From Trinickia violacea (GTDB lineage Bacteria; Pseudomonadota; Gammaproteobacteria; Burkholderiales; Burkholderiaceae): 64,000 nt of DNA. Under the pieces are notes generated by a model, which saw only the letters and a list, made by a program, of their open reading frames with translations, ran no database searches and was not told the origin of the DNA. This document shows positions 1-8,800 of the stretch, piece after piece. A program made the position numbers and the translations under genes. How positions within the stretch are numbered: the stretch's first letter is position 1; every line of letters begins with the position of its first letter. The stretch lies in assembly GCF_005280735.1 (NCBI RefSeq), contig NZ_CP040078.1, positions 3,224,001 to 3,288,000 on the forward strand. The letters run 5' to 3'.

Positions 1-171
1 ATGGGCACGCCGACTTGTGTTCCAGTCAATACGTCCGGAGACTGGCGCTGGGGTAGCGAGGGGACCACCAGCCTGTGGATCAAGAACGCAACTGTGCTAC
101 GGCAAACTCACGAAGGTGACTGGAATTCCGTCGTATCGAACATCGCGTCATGGTTAGTTAAACGTACCTAA
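1..171 (+). CDS. 3' end of a TPR/GT9-type glycosyltransferase (partial, runs off the left edge)
   Basis: The frame is open from base 1 to a TAA at 169-171 (56 residues). The residues GTPTCVPVNTSGDWRWG and a terminal GDWNSVVSNIASWL correspond to the end of TPR-linked glycosyltransferases of the heptosyltransferase (GT9) fold. In that family the nucleotide-sugar site is followed by 'G-P-W-L', a DWRW motif and a closing GDW segment. The complete relative at 36388-37650 in this window ends the same way (DSRWY, then LRQ/FRQ and GDW). The match is especially close to the relic at 62380-62605, which shares PTCV and TSGDWRWG. The upstream part is outside the window, so it cannot be said whether the gene is intact. 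The initial ATG at base 1 is coincidental. Confidence 0.55.
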   Translation: MGTPTCVPVNTSGDWRWGSEGTTSLWIKNATVLRQTHEGDWNSVVSNIASWLVKRT

Positions 172-202
172 TGTCGAGTGTGACCGATTGTCCGTTGGTA
201 GA

Positions 203-450
203 TCAGGAAATTCTGCGATGCTCAGCTGCCAGCAACTCCAATTCGCTCCGAACGCGGTCAATTACGTACTTCCAGTCGCCCGGACGCGCCTGTCTGGATA
301 GACGCGCAGGAGGATACCAAAGCGAGTCGTCGCGATCCGTCAGCCCGCGCCAGCAACTATTGAACCGTGAAAGAATCCACACCGAATGTAAAGGTGTCCC
401 CAACGCCGTATGGACGATGTCAATTAAAATTGCCAGAGTAGAATCCCCAT
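203..450 (-). pseudogene. C-terminal relic of a second TPR/GT9-type glycosyltransferase
   Basis: On the minus strand the translation contains ALGTPLHSVWIL, then CWRGLTDRDDSLWYPPARL, then RQARPGDWKYVIDRVRSEL before a TGA at 203. This is the family signature: a GALG-x-P-W segment, W-R-W-L-x-D-R-x-D-S-P-W-Y-P, then L-x-R-Q and G-D-W. The upstream part (to about 450) shows only a degraded DTA..I..LDIV segment, and the N-terminal TPR and GT portions are missing. It converges on the gene ending at 171. Loss of the 5' part makes this a pseudogene; the exact left boundary is uncertain. Confidence 0.55.
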
Positions 451-785
451 CAATAATGTATGTTCCGCCCCGGCATTGCAGGGCGAACGTTGTCGATCCG
501 ACGCACGTCAGTTTGCGTAAATGTATCCGGCCTCTCGCGAAGTCGAACGCGTTTGGCGTTCAGGCCATGATGAGATCTGCGCGTACCGTTCCTAAGAGGT
601 TGACTCGGGCTCGGTGACCCGCCTTTTTTTGTTTCAGACTTACAGCACGCCAGTCAACCGTTGCCTCATCGCGATTTCACGTCCCTGCGAACTTGGAGCC
701 CGGACAGACATACAGACGGTCGCTCGCATTCTCGCGCCACGCTTCAAAACTGATGGATGCGCCCGACAGCGCGCCAATATCGCCG
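451..785. other. Non-coding or eroded stretch
   Basis: No reading frame here has convincing composition or a ribosome-binding site. A weak stem (CGGG/CCCG around 605-620) followed by seven T (622-628) could be a poor terminator. Nothing else is supported. Confidence 0.3.
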
Positions 786-800
786 TGACAAACGTTGACG
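786..800 (+). promoter_or_regulatory. TGAC-N4-GTTGAC(A) shared upstream motif, copy 1
   Basis: TGACAAACGTTGACG lies 66 nt before the GTG start at 866. It matches the motif also found at 11847, 50132, 52048, 52663 and, on the minus strand, 16357. A TTACGCT hexamer about 20 nt downstream could be the -10 element. Confidence 0.4.
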
Positions 801-865
801 GTAGCCGGTACCTTATCCGGTTACGCTTGCGGCTGTCCCGTCGATATCCAAGATGGAGAAGAACT

Positions 866-1093
866 GTGAGCCCCTTATCCCTGATTGATCTTTCGTACCT
901 GGCCAACCGAATTCGTCCGCCTCAGCCCCTTCACGTCTCAGCGCCCGAAATTACGCCGGTGCCGCATGCAGAGAGCACGGCCGCCGATTTCGCGACACGG
1001 CACGCCGATCTCCTGATCCTGATCGGCGCGACCGCGGCCGGCGTCCTGATGCTGCTGGAAATGTTTGTCGCCCTTCACATCCTCCTTGACTGA
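866..1093 (+). CDS. Small membrane protein, function unknown
   Basis: GTG start with GGAGAA seven nucleotides upstream; 75 residues. The N-terminal half is polar (LSYLANRIRPPQPLHVSAPE). The C-terminal 25 residues form one strongly hydrophobic helix (LLILIGATAAGVLMLLEMFVALHILL), consistent with a tail-anchored or small inner-membrane protein. The frame is open further upstream, but the ribosome-binding site decides this start. The shared TGAC-N4-GTTGAC motif lies 66 nt upstream, so it may belong to the same regulon as the glsB-like, EAL and response-regulator genes. The family is not recognised; an overlapping minus-strand frame (938-1150) has no comparable features. Confidence 0.45.
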   Translation: MSPLSLIDLSYLANRIRPPQPLHVSAPEITPVPHAESTAADFATRHADLLILIGATAAGVLMLLEMFVALHILLD

Positions 1094-1328
1094 TTGCGCC
1101 CTTCCGTATGATGGCCTGGCACCACAGCCCGATGCTGGCGACCACGTCATCCGGATCGCTCGACCGCGATTTTCGTCACCTGCCCTCTCCGCCCGGGGTC
1201 GCCTTCAGATCGAGAATTTTGGCGGCCTCATCGAACTCCAACTCGTCTTCAACGTAAGCGGCTCACGTCGGCCGTTGTAGACGGTGACTGAGAGAGACAT
1301 CAGAGTGATGGCCATCATTTCGGATTTG

Positions 1329-1742
1329 ATGGGCATCACTTTGTCACAGTCTGCAGAGAAGAAGCCGGGTACCCGAATGGGTCGCCCCAACTACCCCCGG
1401 GATGTTCGTGAGCGGCTGGCGGCAGCGGCTTGCGAGCCGGGTGTATCGGTCGCGAAGCTGGCTCGGGAGAATGGCATCAACGCGAACATGCTGTTCACCT
1501 GGCGGCGGCGATATCTGGCCGATCGGCAAGCTCGGTCGGCTGGGCTCATTCCGGTCGTACTGGTAGGCGACACGCCGACGGAAGTCGTTGCGTCACCTTC
1601 GGTAGAACCGCGAGTGCCGGACACGAAGCCTGCATCACCTGTTGGCACGATCGAGATCCGTATCGGTCGTGCCGTGGTTAAGGTGGACGGCTTGGTTGAT
1701 GCCGACGTGCTGCGAACCGTGCTGGATAGTCTGCGCTCATGA
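1329..1742 (+). CDS. tnpA: IS66 TnpA (accessory HTH protein), element A
   Basis: IS66 elements carry three overlapping genes; TnpA is the small helix-turn-helix accessory protein. The diagnostic segment is PGVSVAKLARENGINANMLF followed by TWRRRY (residues about 36-60), the IS66 Orf1 HTH signature. The C-terminus contains IEIRIGRAVVKVDG, also typical. The start could be the ATG at 1329 or the one at 1377 (MGRPNYPRDVRERL); family length fits either. The stop overlaps the tnpB start as ATGA at 1739-1742, indicating translational coupling. The gene looks intact, although the element is dead through its broken tnpC. Confidence 0.85.
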   Translation: MGITLSQSAEKKPGTRMGRPNYPRDVRERLAAAACEPGVSVAKLARENGINANMLFTWRRRYLADRQARSAGLIPVVLVGDTPTEVVASPSVEPRVPDTKPASPVGTIEIRIGRAVVKVDGLVDADVLRTVLDSLRS

Positions 1743-2083
1743 TCTCCCTCCCGGCAGGCACGCGCATCTGGATCGCTGCGGGCATCACCGACATGCGCTG
1801 CGGCTTCCAGGGGCTGGCCGCGAAGGTACAAACAGCGCTTGAGGAGAATCCGCTGGGCGGCAACGTCTACATCTTCCGGGGCCGTCGAGGTGACCTGGTG
1901 AAGATCCTTTGGGCAACGGAGGACGGAATCTGGCTACTCGCGAAGCGGCTTGAACGAGGCCGTTTTATATGGCCTGAGGCAGACGGTGGCAAGGTCCATT
2001 TGAGTCCTGCACAACTGTCTATGCTCCTTGAGGGCATCGATTGGAGACAGCCCCGTCGCAGCGCCGCGTTATCGATGTTGTAA
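1739..2083 (+). CDS. tnpB: IS66 TnpB (Orf2 protein), element A
   Basis: 114 residues, the usual length. The sequence opens with PAGTRIWIAAGITDMRCGF, the conserved IS66 Orf2 start (W-x-A-x-G-x-T-D-M-R-x-G), and continues with NVYIFRGRRGDLVKILWATE and LLAKRLERGRFIWP, all family hallmarks. It is required with TnpA and TnpC for transposition; its biochemical role is poorly defined. It is coupled to tnpA by a 4-base ATGA overlap. No damage is visible. Confidence 0.9.
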   Translation: MISLPAGTRIWIAAGITDMRCGFQGLAAKVQTALEENPLGGNVYIFRGRRGDLVKILWATEDGIWLLAKRLERGRFIWPEADGGKVHLSPAQLSMLLEGIDWRQPRRSAALSML

Positions 2084-2775
2084 ACCGCGCGGCAGACTCG
2101 TAAACTACGGCGCATGTCGAACGGCGCCGATCTTCCTGACGATGTCGATCTCCTGAAGGCCTTGCTGGTCGAGGCCCGTAGCCTGCTTGCCGAACGAGAT
2201 GTCGAGATCGAGCAGCTCAAGGCCCAAATCGACAAGCTCAGGCGCATGCAGTTCGGCCGCAAGTCCGAACAGTTGCAGCGACAGATCGAGACGCTCGAGA
2301 CTCAACTCGAGGATCTGGCCGCCGGGCGCGGCGTCGCGGATGTGCAGCGTGCGCAGGCCCGCCGTGCAAACGTCTCAGCGTCAAGTGCGGCGACGGGCGT
2401 TGCGGCTTCGAGGCAAGCGTTTCCTGCGCATCTGCCGCGCGAGGATCACGTGCTCGAGCCCGAATCGAGTTGCCCGGACTGCGGTCAACCGATGCAGACG
2501 CTCGGCGAGGACGTGTCCGAACAGCTCGCGCGGGTCGCTGCGGCGTTCAAGGTCATTCGCACGATCCGACGCAAGCTGGTTTGCCCATGCTGCTGCAGCA
2601 TCACCCAGCTGCCGATGCCCGGCCTGCCTATCGAGCGGAGCATCGCCCATTCGAGCTTGCTAGCGGACATTCTTGCGTAATTCGTGGAAGCTGGACACGC
2701 GTTTCGCGTGAAGGTGGACGGCTGATTCTCGCGAAGCTGGACAGTCGGAGCGCAGCGACGCGGGGTTTTCGATTT

Positions 2776-3534
2776 TTACTCTGACCGGGGTTTGTCGGTC
2801 AAACTCTTTTTGTGTTTGCGCATCGATTCGCCGCTGAGATTGACGCGATAGGTGTTGTGCACGAGTCGATCGAGAATGGCGTCGGCGAGCGTCGGGTCCC
2901 CGAGTACCGCGTGCCAGTTTTCAATTGGAATCTGACTTGTCACGAGCGTCGAACGGTGGCCGTGACGATCATCAAGAATCTCCAGCAGGTCGCGCACGGC
3001 GCCGTCGCTCATGGGAGCCATCGCGAAGTCGTCCATCAGCAGGACATCCGTCTTTGCCCACTGCGCCAGCAGGCGTGCGTAGCGGCCGCTACCGTGTGCA
3101 ATGGCAAGATCCTCGTTCAACCGGGGCATCTTCAGATACAGCGTTGAGAAGCCCTGACGGCATGCCTGGTTGGCCAGTGCACAAGACAGCCAGGTCTTGC
3201 CAAGACCGGTGGCGCCTATGATCACCGTGCTGTTGCGTTCGCGAATCCAGTTGCACGTCAGCAGCTGGCCGATGAGACTGCGGTCGAGTCCCCGTGCCGA
3301 GCGGTAGTCGATGTCCTCGGGCACGGCATCGGGGAACTTCAGTTTTGCGCGGCGTAGCCGCGCCGTCGTCTGCCGTGATTCGCGCACGCTGGACTCTCGC
3401 TCAACAAGCAGACCCAGTCGTTCCTCGAAGCTCATTGCTTCGATGTCGGCGAGTCCCTGCTGCTCGGTGAGCGCGGCGGCCATGCCGCTCAGGCGTAGCT
3501 CGTGCAGCTTCTCGATGGTCGGATGTCTGAGCAT
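2776..3534 (-). CDS. istB: IS21-family helper ATPase IstB
   Basis: 252 residues. IstB is the AAA+ ATPase that regulates target choice by IstA and is related to DnaC/DnaA-type loaders. Walker A is visible as IIGATGLGKTWLSCALANQA and Walker B as VLLMDDFAMAP; the N-terminus (LRHPTIEKLHELRLSGMAAA) is typical. It follows istA on the same strand with a 9-base gap. The gene looks intact, so this copy could still be expressed, although its element has lost an unbroken right end. Confidence 0.93.
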   Translation of the reverse strand: MLRHPTIEKLHELRLSGMAAALTEQQGLADIEAMSFEERLGLLVERESSVRESRQTTARLRRAKLKFPDAVPEDIDYRSARGLDRSLIGQLLTCNWIRERNSTVIIGATGLGKTWLSCALANQACRQGFSTLYLKMPRLNEDLAIAHGSGRYARLLAQWAKTDVLLMDDFAMAPMSDGAVRDLLEILDDRHGHRSTLVTSQIPIENWHAVLGDPTLADAILDRLVHNTYRVNLSGESMRKHKKSLTDKPRSE

Positions 3535-3543
3535 ATTTCTCCT

Positions 3544-5115
3544 TCAATGGTAGTAGTTGGGCCCACGCACGTTGGCGTGCGTAAGCGGTAAGTCGGCCTG
3601 TACAGATGTCGGCGAGGGTTGCTGATCCAGACCGTTCTTCAGCGTTGAGGCGATGAACTTGTACCCCGGCGCTTTGAGATCGATGGCGCGGCAGCAGGCC
3701 ACCTCAAGTCGCTCGTTGCCATAGTCCTTTGCGAGCCGAAGCACACCAAGACAGGTGCGATAGGCCTGCTGCGGATGCTGACGACCGCCCAGCAGATGCC
3801 CGATGACTGCGGCGGTGTGTGGGCCGATGCTGGCCGCCCAGTTGCGCAGACGCTGTGGGGCCCAGCCAGTGACGGCCTGATGGTTAGCGGGCATGTGTTC
3901 ATTGAGCGTGGTATGGGCGCCCCGCCGGTCGCTCTTTGCGTGCGCGGCGATACGCTTGCCGCGATGGAAGATCTCGACCGTCGACGTGGTGTAACGAAGG
4001 TCAACCTGTTCTCGCGCAAAGCGATGCGGGACCGAGTAGTAATGGCCAGTCAGTTCGACGTGATAGTCGATGCCGACGCGGGCGACCTTCCAGTCGGCGT
4101 ACTGGTACGGCAGCGCAGGCAACGCCTTGAGCGCCGGACGGTCAAGTTCCTCGAAGGCGCTGCGGCGTGAACCTGGCAGCTTCTTGAAGGCCTTGTTGTT
4201 CAGGCTGGCGAGCAATCCGGCGATTGCCCGGTTCGCCTCGGCCAGACTGAAGAAGCGCTGCTTGCGCAGCCGGGCGAGAATCCAGCGCTGGACCAGGAGT
4301 ACGCCCTGTTCAACCTTTGCCTTGTCGCGGGGCTTCCCGCTGCGAGCCGGGAGGACTGTGACGCAATAATGCGCGGCCATTGCGGCGTAGGTGCGATTGA
4401 TCAGCGGATCGTAGAAGCTGGGCTTGTGTACGCCTGACTTCAGGTTATCGGGGACGACAATCTCAGGACAGCCACCGATGAATTCGAACGCACGCACGTG
4501 CGAGCCGATCCAGTCTGGCAACTGCTGCGTCCAGGTCGCTTCGGCGTACGTGTAGTTCGACGCGCCGAGCACTGCGACGAAGAGCTCCGCCTCACGGATC
4601 TCGCCCGTCGCCGCATCGATGATTGCGACCCTGTCGCCGGAGTAGTCGACGAACAGCTTCTCGCCCGGAGCGTGCGTCTGGCGCAATGTCAGGGGCAACG
4701 AACTGGCCCACTGGCTGTAGTGCGTGCAGAACCACGTGTACGCATAGCCGTCCGGATGCTCGGCCTTGTACTCGTTCCACAGCAGATCGAGCGTGACGCC
4801 CTTGCGCGAGAGCTCGCGACGGACGGTGGGCCAGTGGGGTTCGGGCCGCTGCCCTTCGACCTGTGGCGGCGGCGGGTACAGCCGCGCTTCGAGTTCGTCG
4901 TCGGACAGCGTCGCCGACACCGCCCAGGTAAGCCCTGCGCGCTCCATGCGCCGCACATACTGTCCGACAGTCGTTGGAGAGGCACCGACTGCCCGGGCAA
5001 TCTCACGCTGCTTGAACCCGCAGTCGAAATGCAGCCGCAGCACTTCACGAATTTTACGCATGGTCAACGTTGGATATGCCATGTGGCCTCTCGACGAAAT
5101 CGTCGAGCGTGCCAC
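3544..5115 (-). CDS. istA: IS21-family transposase IstA
   Basis: 523 residues by the longest frame; a more probable start is the ATG at 5082 (MAYPTLTMRKIREVLRL), which is the normal IstA N-terminus. An HTH (FKQREIARAVGASPTTVGQY) is followed by a DDE integrase core (LFVDYSGDRV contributes the first Asp; VPDNLKSGV the second) and the IstA C-terminal domain ending HANVRGPNYYH. It catalyses cut-and-paste transposition via circular or tandem intermediates with IstB. No disruption is visible within the gene. Confidence 0.93.
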   Translation of the reverse strand: MARSTISSRGHMAYPTLTMRKIREVLRLHFDCGFKQREIARAVGASPTTVGQYVRRMERAGLTWAVSATLSDDELEARLYPPPPQVEGQRPEPHWPTVRRELSRKGVTLDLLWNEYKAEHPDGYAYTWFCTHYSQWASSLPLTLRQTHAPGEKLFVDYSGDRVAIIDAATGEIREAELFVAVLGASNYTYAEATWTQQLPDWIGSHVRAFEFIGGCPEIVVPDNLKSGVHKPSFYDPLINRTYAAMAAHYCVTVLPARSGKPRDKAKVEQGVLLVQRWILARLRKQRFFSLAEANRAIAGLLASLNNKAFKKLPGSRRSAFEELDRPALKALPALPYQYADWKVARVGIDYHVELTGHYYSVPHRFAREQVDLRYTTSTVEIFHRGKRIAAHAKSDRRGAHTTLNEHMPANHQAVTGWAPQRLRNWAASIGPHTAAVIGHLLGGRQHPQQAYRTCLGVLRLAKDYGNERLEVACCRAIDLKAPGYKFIASTLKNGLDQQPSPTSVQADLPLTHANVRGPNYYH

Positions 5116-5147
5116 GGTTGACCCGCGTCGCTACATCAGAGCGTTAC

Positions 5148-5261
5148 TGTCCAGCTTCGTGTGAAATCGCTGTCCAGCTTGCCGTGAAATCCGTGTCCAT
5201 CTTCGCGTGAAATGCCTGTCCAGCTTGCCGCGAAATCACTGTCCAGCTTGGTGTGAAATAC
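5148..5261. repeat. Multiple IS21 terminal repeats (transposase-binding sites)
   Basis: Five tandem copies of a roughly 21-bp unit, CTGTCCAGCTTnGnGTGAAAT, lie just inside the right end of the IS21-family element. Two or three inverted counterparts (AAGCTGGACA, AAGGTGGACG) lie inside the left end at 2686-2750. Repeated internal binding sites at the termini are a known feature of IS21-family elements. Confidence 0.75.
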
Positions 5262-5340
5262 GTAAGCGCCCGGGGAAGTCATCTTGATTGCGTAAGGCTC
5301 GAAGGCGAGGATCGTGTCCATCTAAATTTTTAATGGACAG

Positions 5341-5736
5341 ATGTACACGATGGATGAAACCGAGGTGACGCAGGAGGTTGTGCAACCAACGCGACGTCGG
5401 CGGCATAGCAAGGAGTTCAAGGCACAGGTCATCCGGGCGGCGATGCAGCCTAACGTGTCGATCGCGGCGGTGGCATTGCACTATCGCTTGAATGCCAACA
5501 TGCTGCGAAGCTGGGTGGCTGCGCAGGAAGAGCTGGATGCGGCCGAGGTTGCCCGCAAGTCGATGAGCGTGCCATCGGCAGAGTTTGTGCCGTTGCAGCT
5601 GGAAGCGCCCGGGGCTGCATCTAACGCGACAGAGATCCAGATCGAGGTACGTCGAGGAGCAGCGACGGTGACAGTACGCTGGCCGTTGTCGGCGGCGAGC
5701 GACTGTGCGGTGTGGTTGCAAGGATGGCTGCGGTGA
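5341..5736 (+). CDS. tnpA: IS66 TnpA, element B
   Basis: 131 residues. The HTH segment is HSKEFKAQVIRAAMQPNVSI then AAVALHYRLNANMLRSWVA, the IS66/IS3-type DNA-binding signature. The C-terminus (IQIEVRRGAATVTVRWP) matches the family. The start may be the ATG at 5341 or at 5350. It overlaps tnpB by 13 bases. The copy at 49051-49446 is a near-identical sister. Confidence 0.87.
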   Translation: MYTMDETEVTQEVVQPTRRRRHSKEFKAQVIRAAMQPNVSIAAVALHYRLNANMLRSWVAAQEELDAAEVARKSMSVPSAEFVPLQLEAPGAASNATEIQIEVRRGAATVTVRWPLSAASDCAVWLQGWLR

Positions 5737-6068
5737 TCCGCATCGACGCGATCTGGCTAGCGACCGAACCGCTGGATATGCGTGCAGGTACCGATACGAT
5801 TCTGGCGCGTGTGGTGAAGGTGTTCGGCGCAGCGCGCCCTCACCATGCCTATCTGTTCGCCAACAAGCATTCGACGCGCATGAAGGTGCTCGTCTACGAC
5901 GGGTTTGGAATCTGGCTGGCCGCGCGTCGCCTGAACAAGGGCCGGTTCGTATGGACGAACGGCCACGAGGCAATCGCCGTCGCGTTGAATCCCCAGCAGT
6001 TAAGAGCGCTCGTGACGGGACTGCCGTGGCAGACGCTGACGCACGATCACGCGATCTGCGTGGTGTAA
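5724..6068 (+). CDS. tnpB: IS66 TnpB, element B
   Basis: 114 residues from the ATG at 5724, which follows an AAGG. The frame opens earlier (GTG at 5712), but MAAVIRIDAIWLATEPLDMR is the family's normal beginning. Conserved segments HHAYLFANKHSTRMKVLVYD and GIWLAARRLNKGRFVW are present. It appears intact, and the homologue at 48719-49063 has the same translation. Confidence 0.88.
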   Translation: MAAVIRIDAIWLATEPLDMRAGTDTILARVVKVFGAARPHHAYLFANKHSTRMKVLVYDGFGIWLAARRLNKGRFVWTNGHEAIAVALNPQQLRALVTGLPWQTLTHDHAICVV

Positions 6069-6133
6069 AGGGTCGCCGGCGCCGTAAACCGTTTTGCTTC
6101 CGTGGCGATACCGGCTCTGGCAGACTGGAGCGC

Positions 6134-7667
6134 ATGAACCTGCCCGCGGACCTCGACGCCCTCAGCCCGGAGCAACTGCGCGCACTGGCCGCTCAGTTGA
6201 TGACCCAGATCGGCGAGACGGAGCGAGAGCTGCACTATCGCCAGACGCGCATCGACCAGCTCACGCACGAACTGTCCGTACTCAAGCGCCTGCAGTTCGG
6301 CAAACGCAGCGAGCAGTTCGATACCGAACAGATGAGCCTGCTCGACGAAGCGCTCGACGCGGATCTGGCCGCACTCGAAACCGAACTCGAGCAACTGCAG
6401 CCGGACACCTCGCCGGGCGGACAAGGCCAGAAGCCCAAGCGTGCGCCGTTGCCACCGCAATTGCCGCGCACCGACTTCCATCACGAACCGACGGACCTGA
6501 GCTGCTGCGCCTGCGGTTGCCAGCGCGTGCGTGTGGGCGAGGACATCAGCGAAGCTGGACTATACGCCGGGCGTGTTCACGGTCGAGCGGCACATCCGCG
6601 GTAAGTGGGCTTGCAAGGCGTGCGAAACACTCATCCAGGCACCGGTTCCGCCTCACGTGATCGACAAGGGTATCCCGACCACCGGGCTACTCGCGCAGGT
6701 GCTGGTTGCCAAGTACGGCGATCATCTGCCCTTGTACCGGCAAGAACGCATCTTCGGGCGCGCGGGCCTGGCCATCCCGCAATCGACGCTGGGCGCCTGG
6801 GTGGGCGTATGCGGGGTGCGGCTGCAACCTCTGGTCGATGCGCTTCGCCAGGAACTCCTGCGCCACGAGGTGGTGCATGCCGACGAGACACCGGTGCAGA
6901 TGCTGGCGCCCGGCAAGGGGAAGACACACCGAGCTTACCTGTGGGCGTACAGCACCACGCAGTTTGCCGATGTGAAAGCTGTGGTGTATGACTTCGCAGA
7001 TAGCCGTGCCGGCGAACATGCCCGTGCGTTCCTGGACAAATGGCGCGGCAAGCTGGTGTGCGACGACTACAACGCCTATAAAGCCGGATTCGAGCTGGGC
7101 ATGACTGAAATCGGCTGTGCTGCTCATGCCAGAAGAAAGTTCTTCGAGTTGCACGCCAACCACAAGAGCCAGGTCGCGGAACAGGCTTTGAAATACTTCG
7201 TCGCGCTCTACGATGTCGAGCGCGACGTCGCTGACCTGAAGAACGATCAAAGAGGTGTCGTTCGTCAGCAGCGAGCCAAACCCGTTGCCGACGCACTGCA
7301 CGCCTGGATGGTCGGCCAGCGCAAGCTCGTTTCCGAGGGATCGGCGATCGCCAAAGCGCTCGACTACAGCCTTAAGCGATGGGAGGCGCTGACGCGCTAC
7401 CTGCTCGATGGGGACGTGCCCATCGATAACAACTGGCTGGAAAACCAGATCCGCCCGTGGGCTCTCGGGAGGTCGAACTGGTTGTTCGCGGGCTCATTGC
7501 GCGCCGGCCAACGTGCCGCCGCGATCATGAGTCTGATCCGCTCGGCGCAGCTCAACGGCCACGATCCGTACGTCTATCTGAAAGACGTTCTCACACGGTT
7601 ACCCACCCATCGAGCCGATGACATCGACCAGTTGCTGCCGCATCGCTGGGCTCCGACTGCCGCCTGA
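6134..7667 (+). pseudogene. tnpC: IS66 TnpC transposase, element B, with a 2-bp frameshift
   Basis: The start is the ATG at 6134 (MNLPADLDALSPEQLRALAA) with GGAG upstream. The N-terminal coiled coil and the CCACGC zinc region are in one frame until about 6550. There AGCGAGAAGCTGG, seen in the sister copy at 46870, has become AGCGAAGCTGG, and the frame breaks after GEDISE. The remainder (KLDYTPGVFTVERH to the end) is intact in the next frame, with HADETPVQMLAPGKGK, DDYNAYKAGFE, CAAHARRKFFEL and DNNWLENQIRPWALGR, the DDE core. This 2-bp loss inactivates the transposase unless it is a sequencing error or a recoding site. Confidence 0.88.
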
Positions 7668-8800
7668 CAAACCTCCGCAGTGCCTTCACCGGGCGCTTAC
7701 TGAAATACGCAGACATTCTCGTGTCCAAATACGCAGACCACCAGCCGTTGTATCGGCAAGCGGCGATTGCGGCGCGCGACGGCGTGGCGCTCGATCGGGC
7801 CAGTATGGGCCGCTGGGTCGGCCAGTGCGAGGCATTGTGCGCGCCGCTGATAGAGGCGCTGCGCCGCTATACGGTGGCGGCCGCCAAGCTGCACGCGGAC
7901 GACACGCCGATCCCGGTGCTCGCACCGGGCAACAAGAAGACCCGCACCGGCCGCCTGTGGGTCTACGTGCGCGACGATCACCGCTCGGGTTCGACTGAGC
8001 CTGCTTCCGTCTGGTTTGCGTACTCGCCGAACCGGCAGGGCATCCACCCTCAAACCCATCTCGCCGGCTTCAGGGGAACGCTGCAAGCGGATGCTTACGC
8101 AGGCTTCGACGAGCTGTTCCTCGACGGCTCGATACGCGAAGCGGCATGTCATGCCCACGCGAGGAGAAAGTTCTACGACATTCATGTGCGCACGCCGTCC
8201 GACACGACGCAAAAGGCGCTCGACTATATCGGCGAGCTCTACAGCATCGAGGCCACCATTCGCGGCAAGCCCGCAGCCGAACGGCTGCGAATGCGGCAGG
8301 AGAAAGCCAGACCACTGCTTCAAATCTACGAAGCGTGGCTCAGGGCGAAGCTCGAAACGCTGTCATCGAAGTCAGATACCGCCAAGGCGATCAACTACTC
8401 GCTCAACCAATGGGCCGCACTGACGCTGTATTGCGAAGACGGTACGCTCGAGATCGACAACAACATCGCGGAAAATGCATTGCGTTGTGTAAGCCTGGGT
8501 CGGAAGAATTTTTTATTTGCCGGCTCCGACAGTGGCGGTGAACGCGCGGCCGCGATGTATGCGCTGATCGGCACTTGCACACTCAATGACATCGATCCAC
8601 GCGCCTACCTGGACTATGTCCTAACTCGCATCGCTGACCACAAAATCAATCGCATCGACGAGCTCCTGCCTTGGCGTGTGGCCGACAAACTGTATAAGCC
8701 AACCAGTCCACCGAATCCCGCTACCTGACCGGGCAGGTCTATATCACCATCATGCCTCACGCGCACGCGCATGGACGAATGGCCCGGGCGAGCCGCTTAC

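Larger units (their letters stand above)
5262..7700 (+). mobile_element. IS66-family element B (innermost insertion)
   Basis: Inverted repeats GTAAGCGCCCGGGGAAG (left) and GTAAGCGCCCGGTGAAG (reverse of right end), with a perfect 8-bp duplication TGAAATAC at 5254-5261 and 7701-7708. It is 2,439 bp and is the same IS type as the copy at 45724-49525 once that copy's IS256 is subtracted. Different terminal repeats and gene sequences show it is a distinct IS66 species from element A. Confidence 0.93.
2674..7711 (-). mobile_element. IS21-family element nested in IS66-A
   Basis: Ends are TGCGTAATTCGTGGAAGCTGG at the left and the reverse complement of CCAGCTTGGTGTGAAATACGCA at the right, flanked by a perfect 8-bp duplication GACATTCT (2666-2673 and 7712-7719). 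It carries istA and istB on the minus strand. Its right end was split by IS66-B, 11 bp from the terminus. Without IS66-B the element is about 2.6 kb. The organisation resembles the IS408/IS1162 branch of the family. Confidence 0.9.
2114..8728 (+). pseudogene. tnpC: IS66 TnpC transposase of element A, split by the inner IS elements
   Basis: The N-terminal part (2114-2673) has the coiled-coil leucine-zipper region, FGRKSEQL, and the CPDCG...CPCC zinc finger. The C-terminal part (7712-8728) resumes with SKYADHQPLYRQ and carries the DDE domain: HADDTPIPVLAPG, the AGFDELF region, and the conserved DNNIAENALRCVSLGRKNFLF near the end. The two halves join in frame as SLLADIL-VSKYADH once the insertion and one GACATTCT duplicate are removed. 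The transposase was therefore functional in sequence before insertion. Confidence 0.9.
1254..8800 (+). mobile_element. IS66-family element A (outermost of three nested insertion sequences)
   Basis: Terminal inverted repeats begin GTAAGCGGCT at both ends (1254 onward; reverse complement ending at 8800). The 8-bp target duplication TCTTCAAC is perfect (1246-1253 and 8801-8808), as expected for IS66. Without the inner elements it is about 2.5 kb with tnpA, tnpB and tnpC in order. It is inactivated by an IS21-family insertion in tnpC at 2674. Confidence 0.93.

Noticed and set aside
605..628. Possible terminator at GGGCTCGGTGACCCG with seven T
   Set aside because: The stem is only four perfect pairs; not strong enough to call, mentioned only within the intergenic entry.
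938..1150. Minus-strand frames overlapping the small membrane protein
   Set aside because: The plus-strand gene has a ribosome-binding site, a membrane helix and an upstream motif; the minus-strand frames have none.
4498..5121. 207-residue frame opposite istA
   Set aside because: Shadow of istA on the other strand; no ribosome-binding site or family features.
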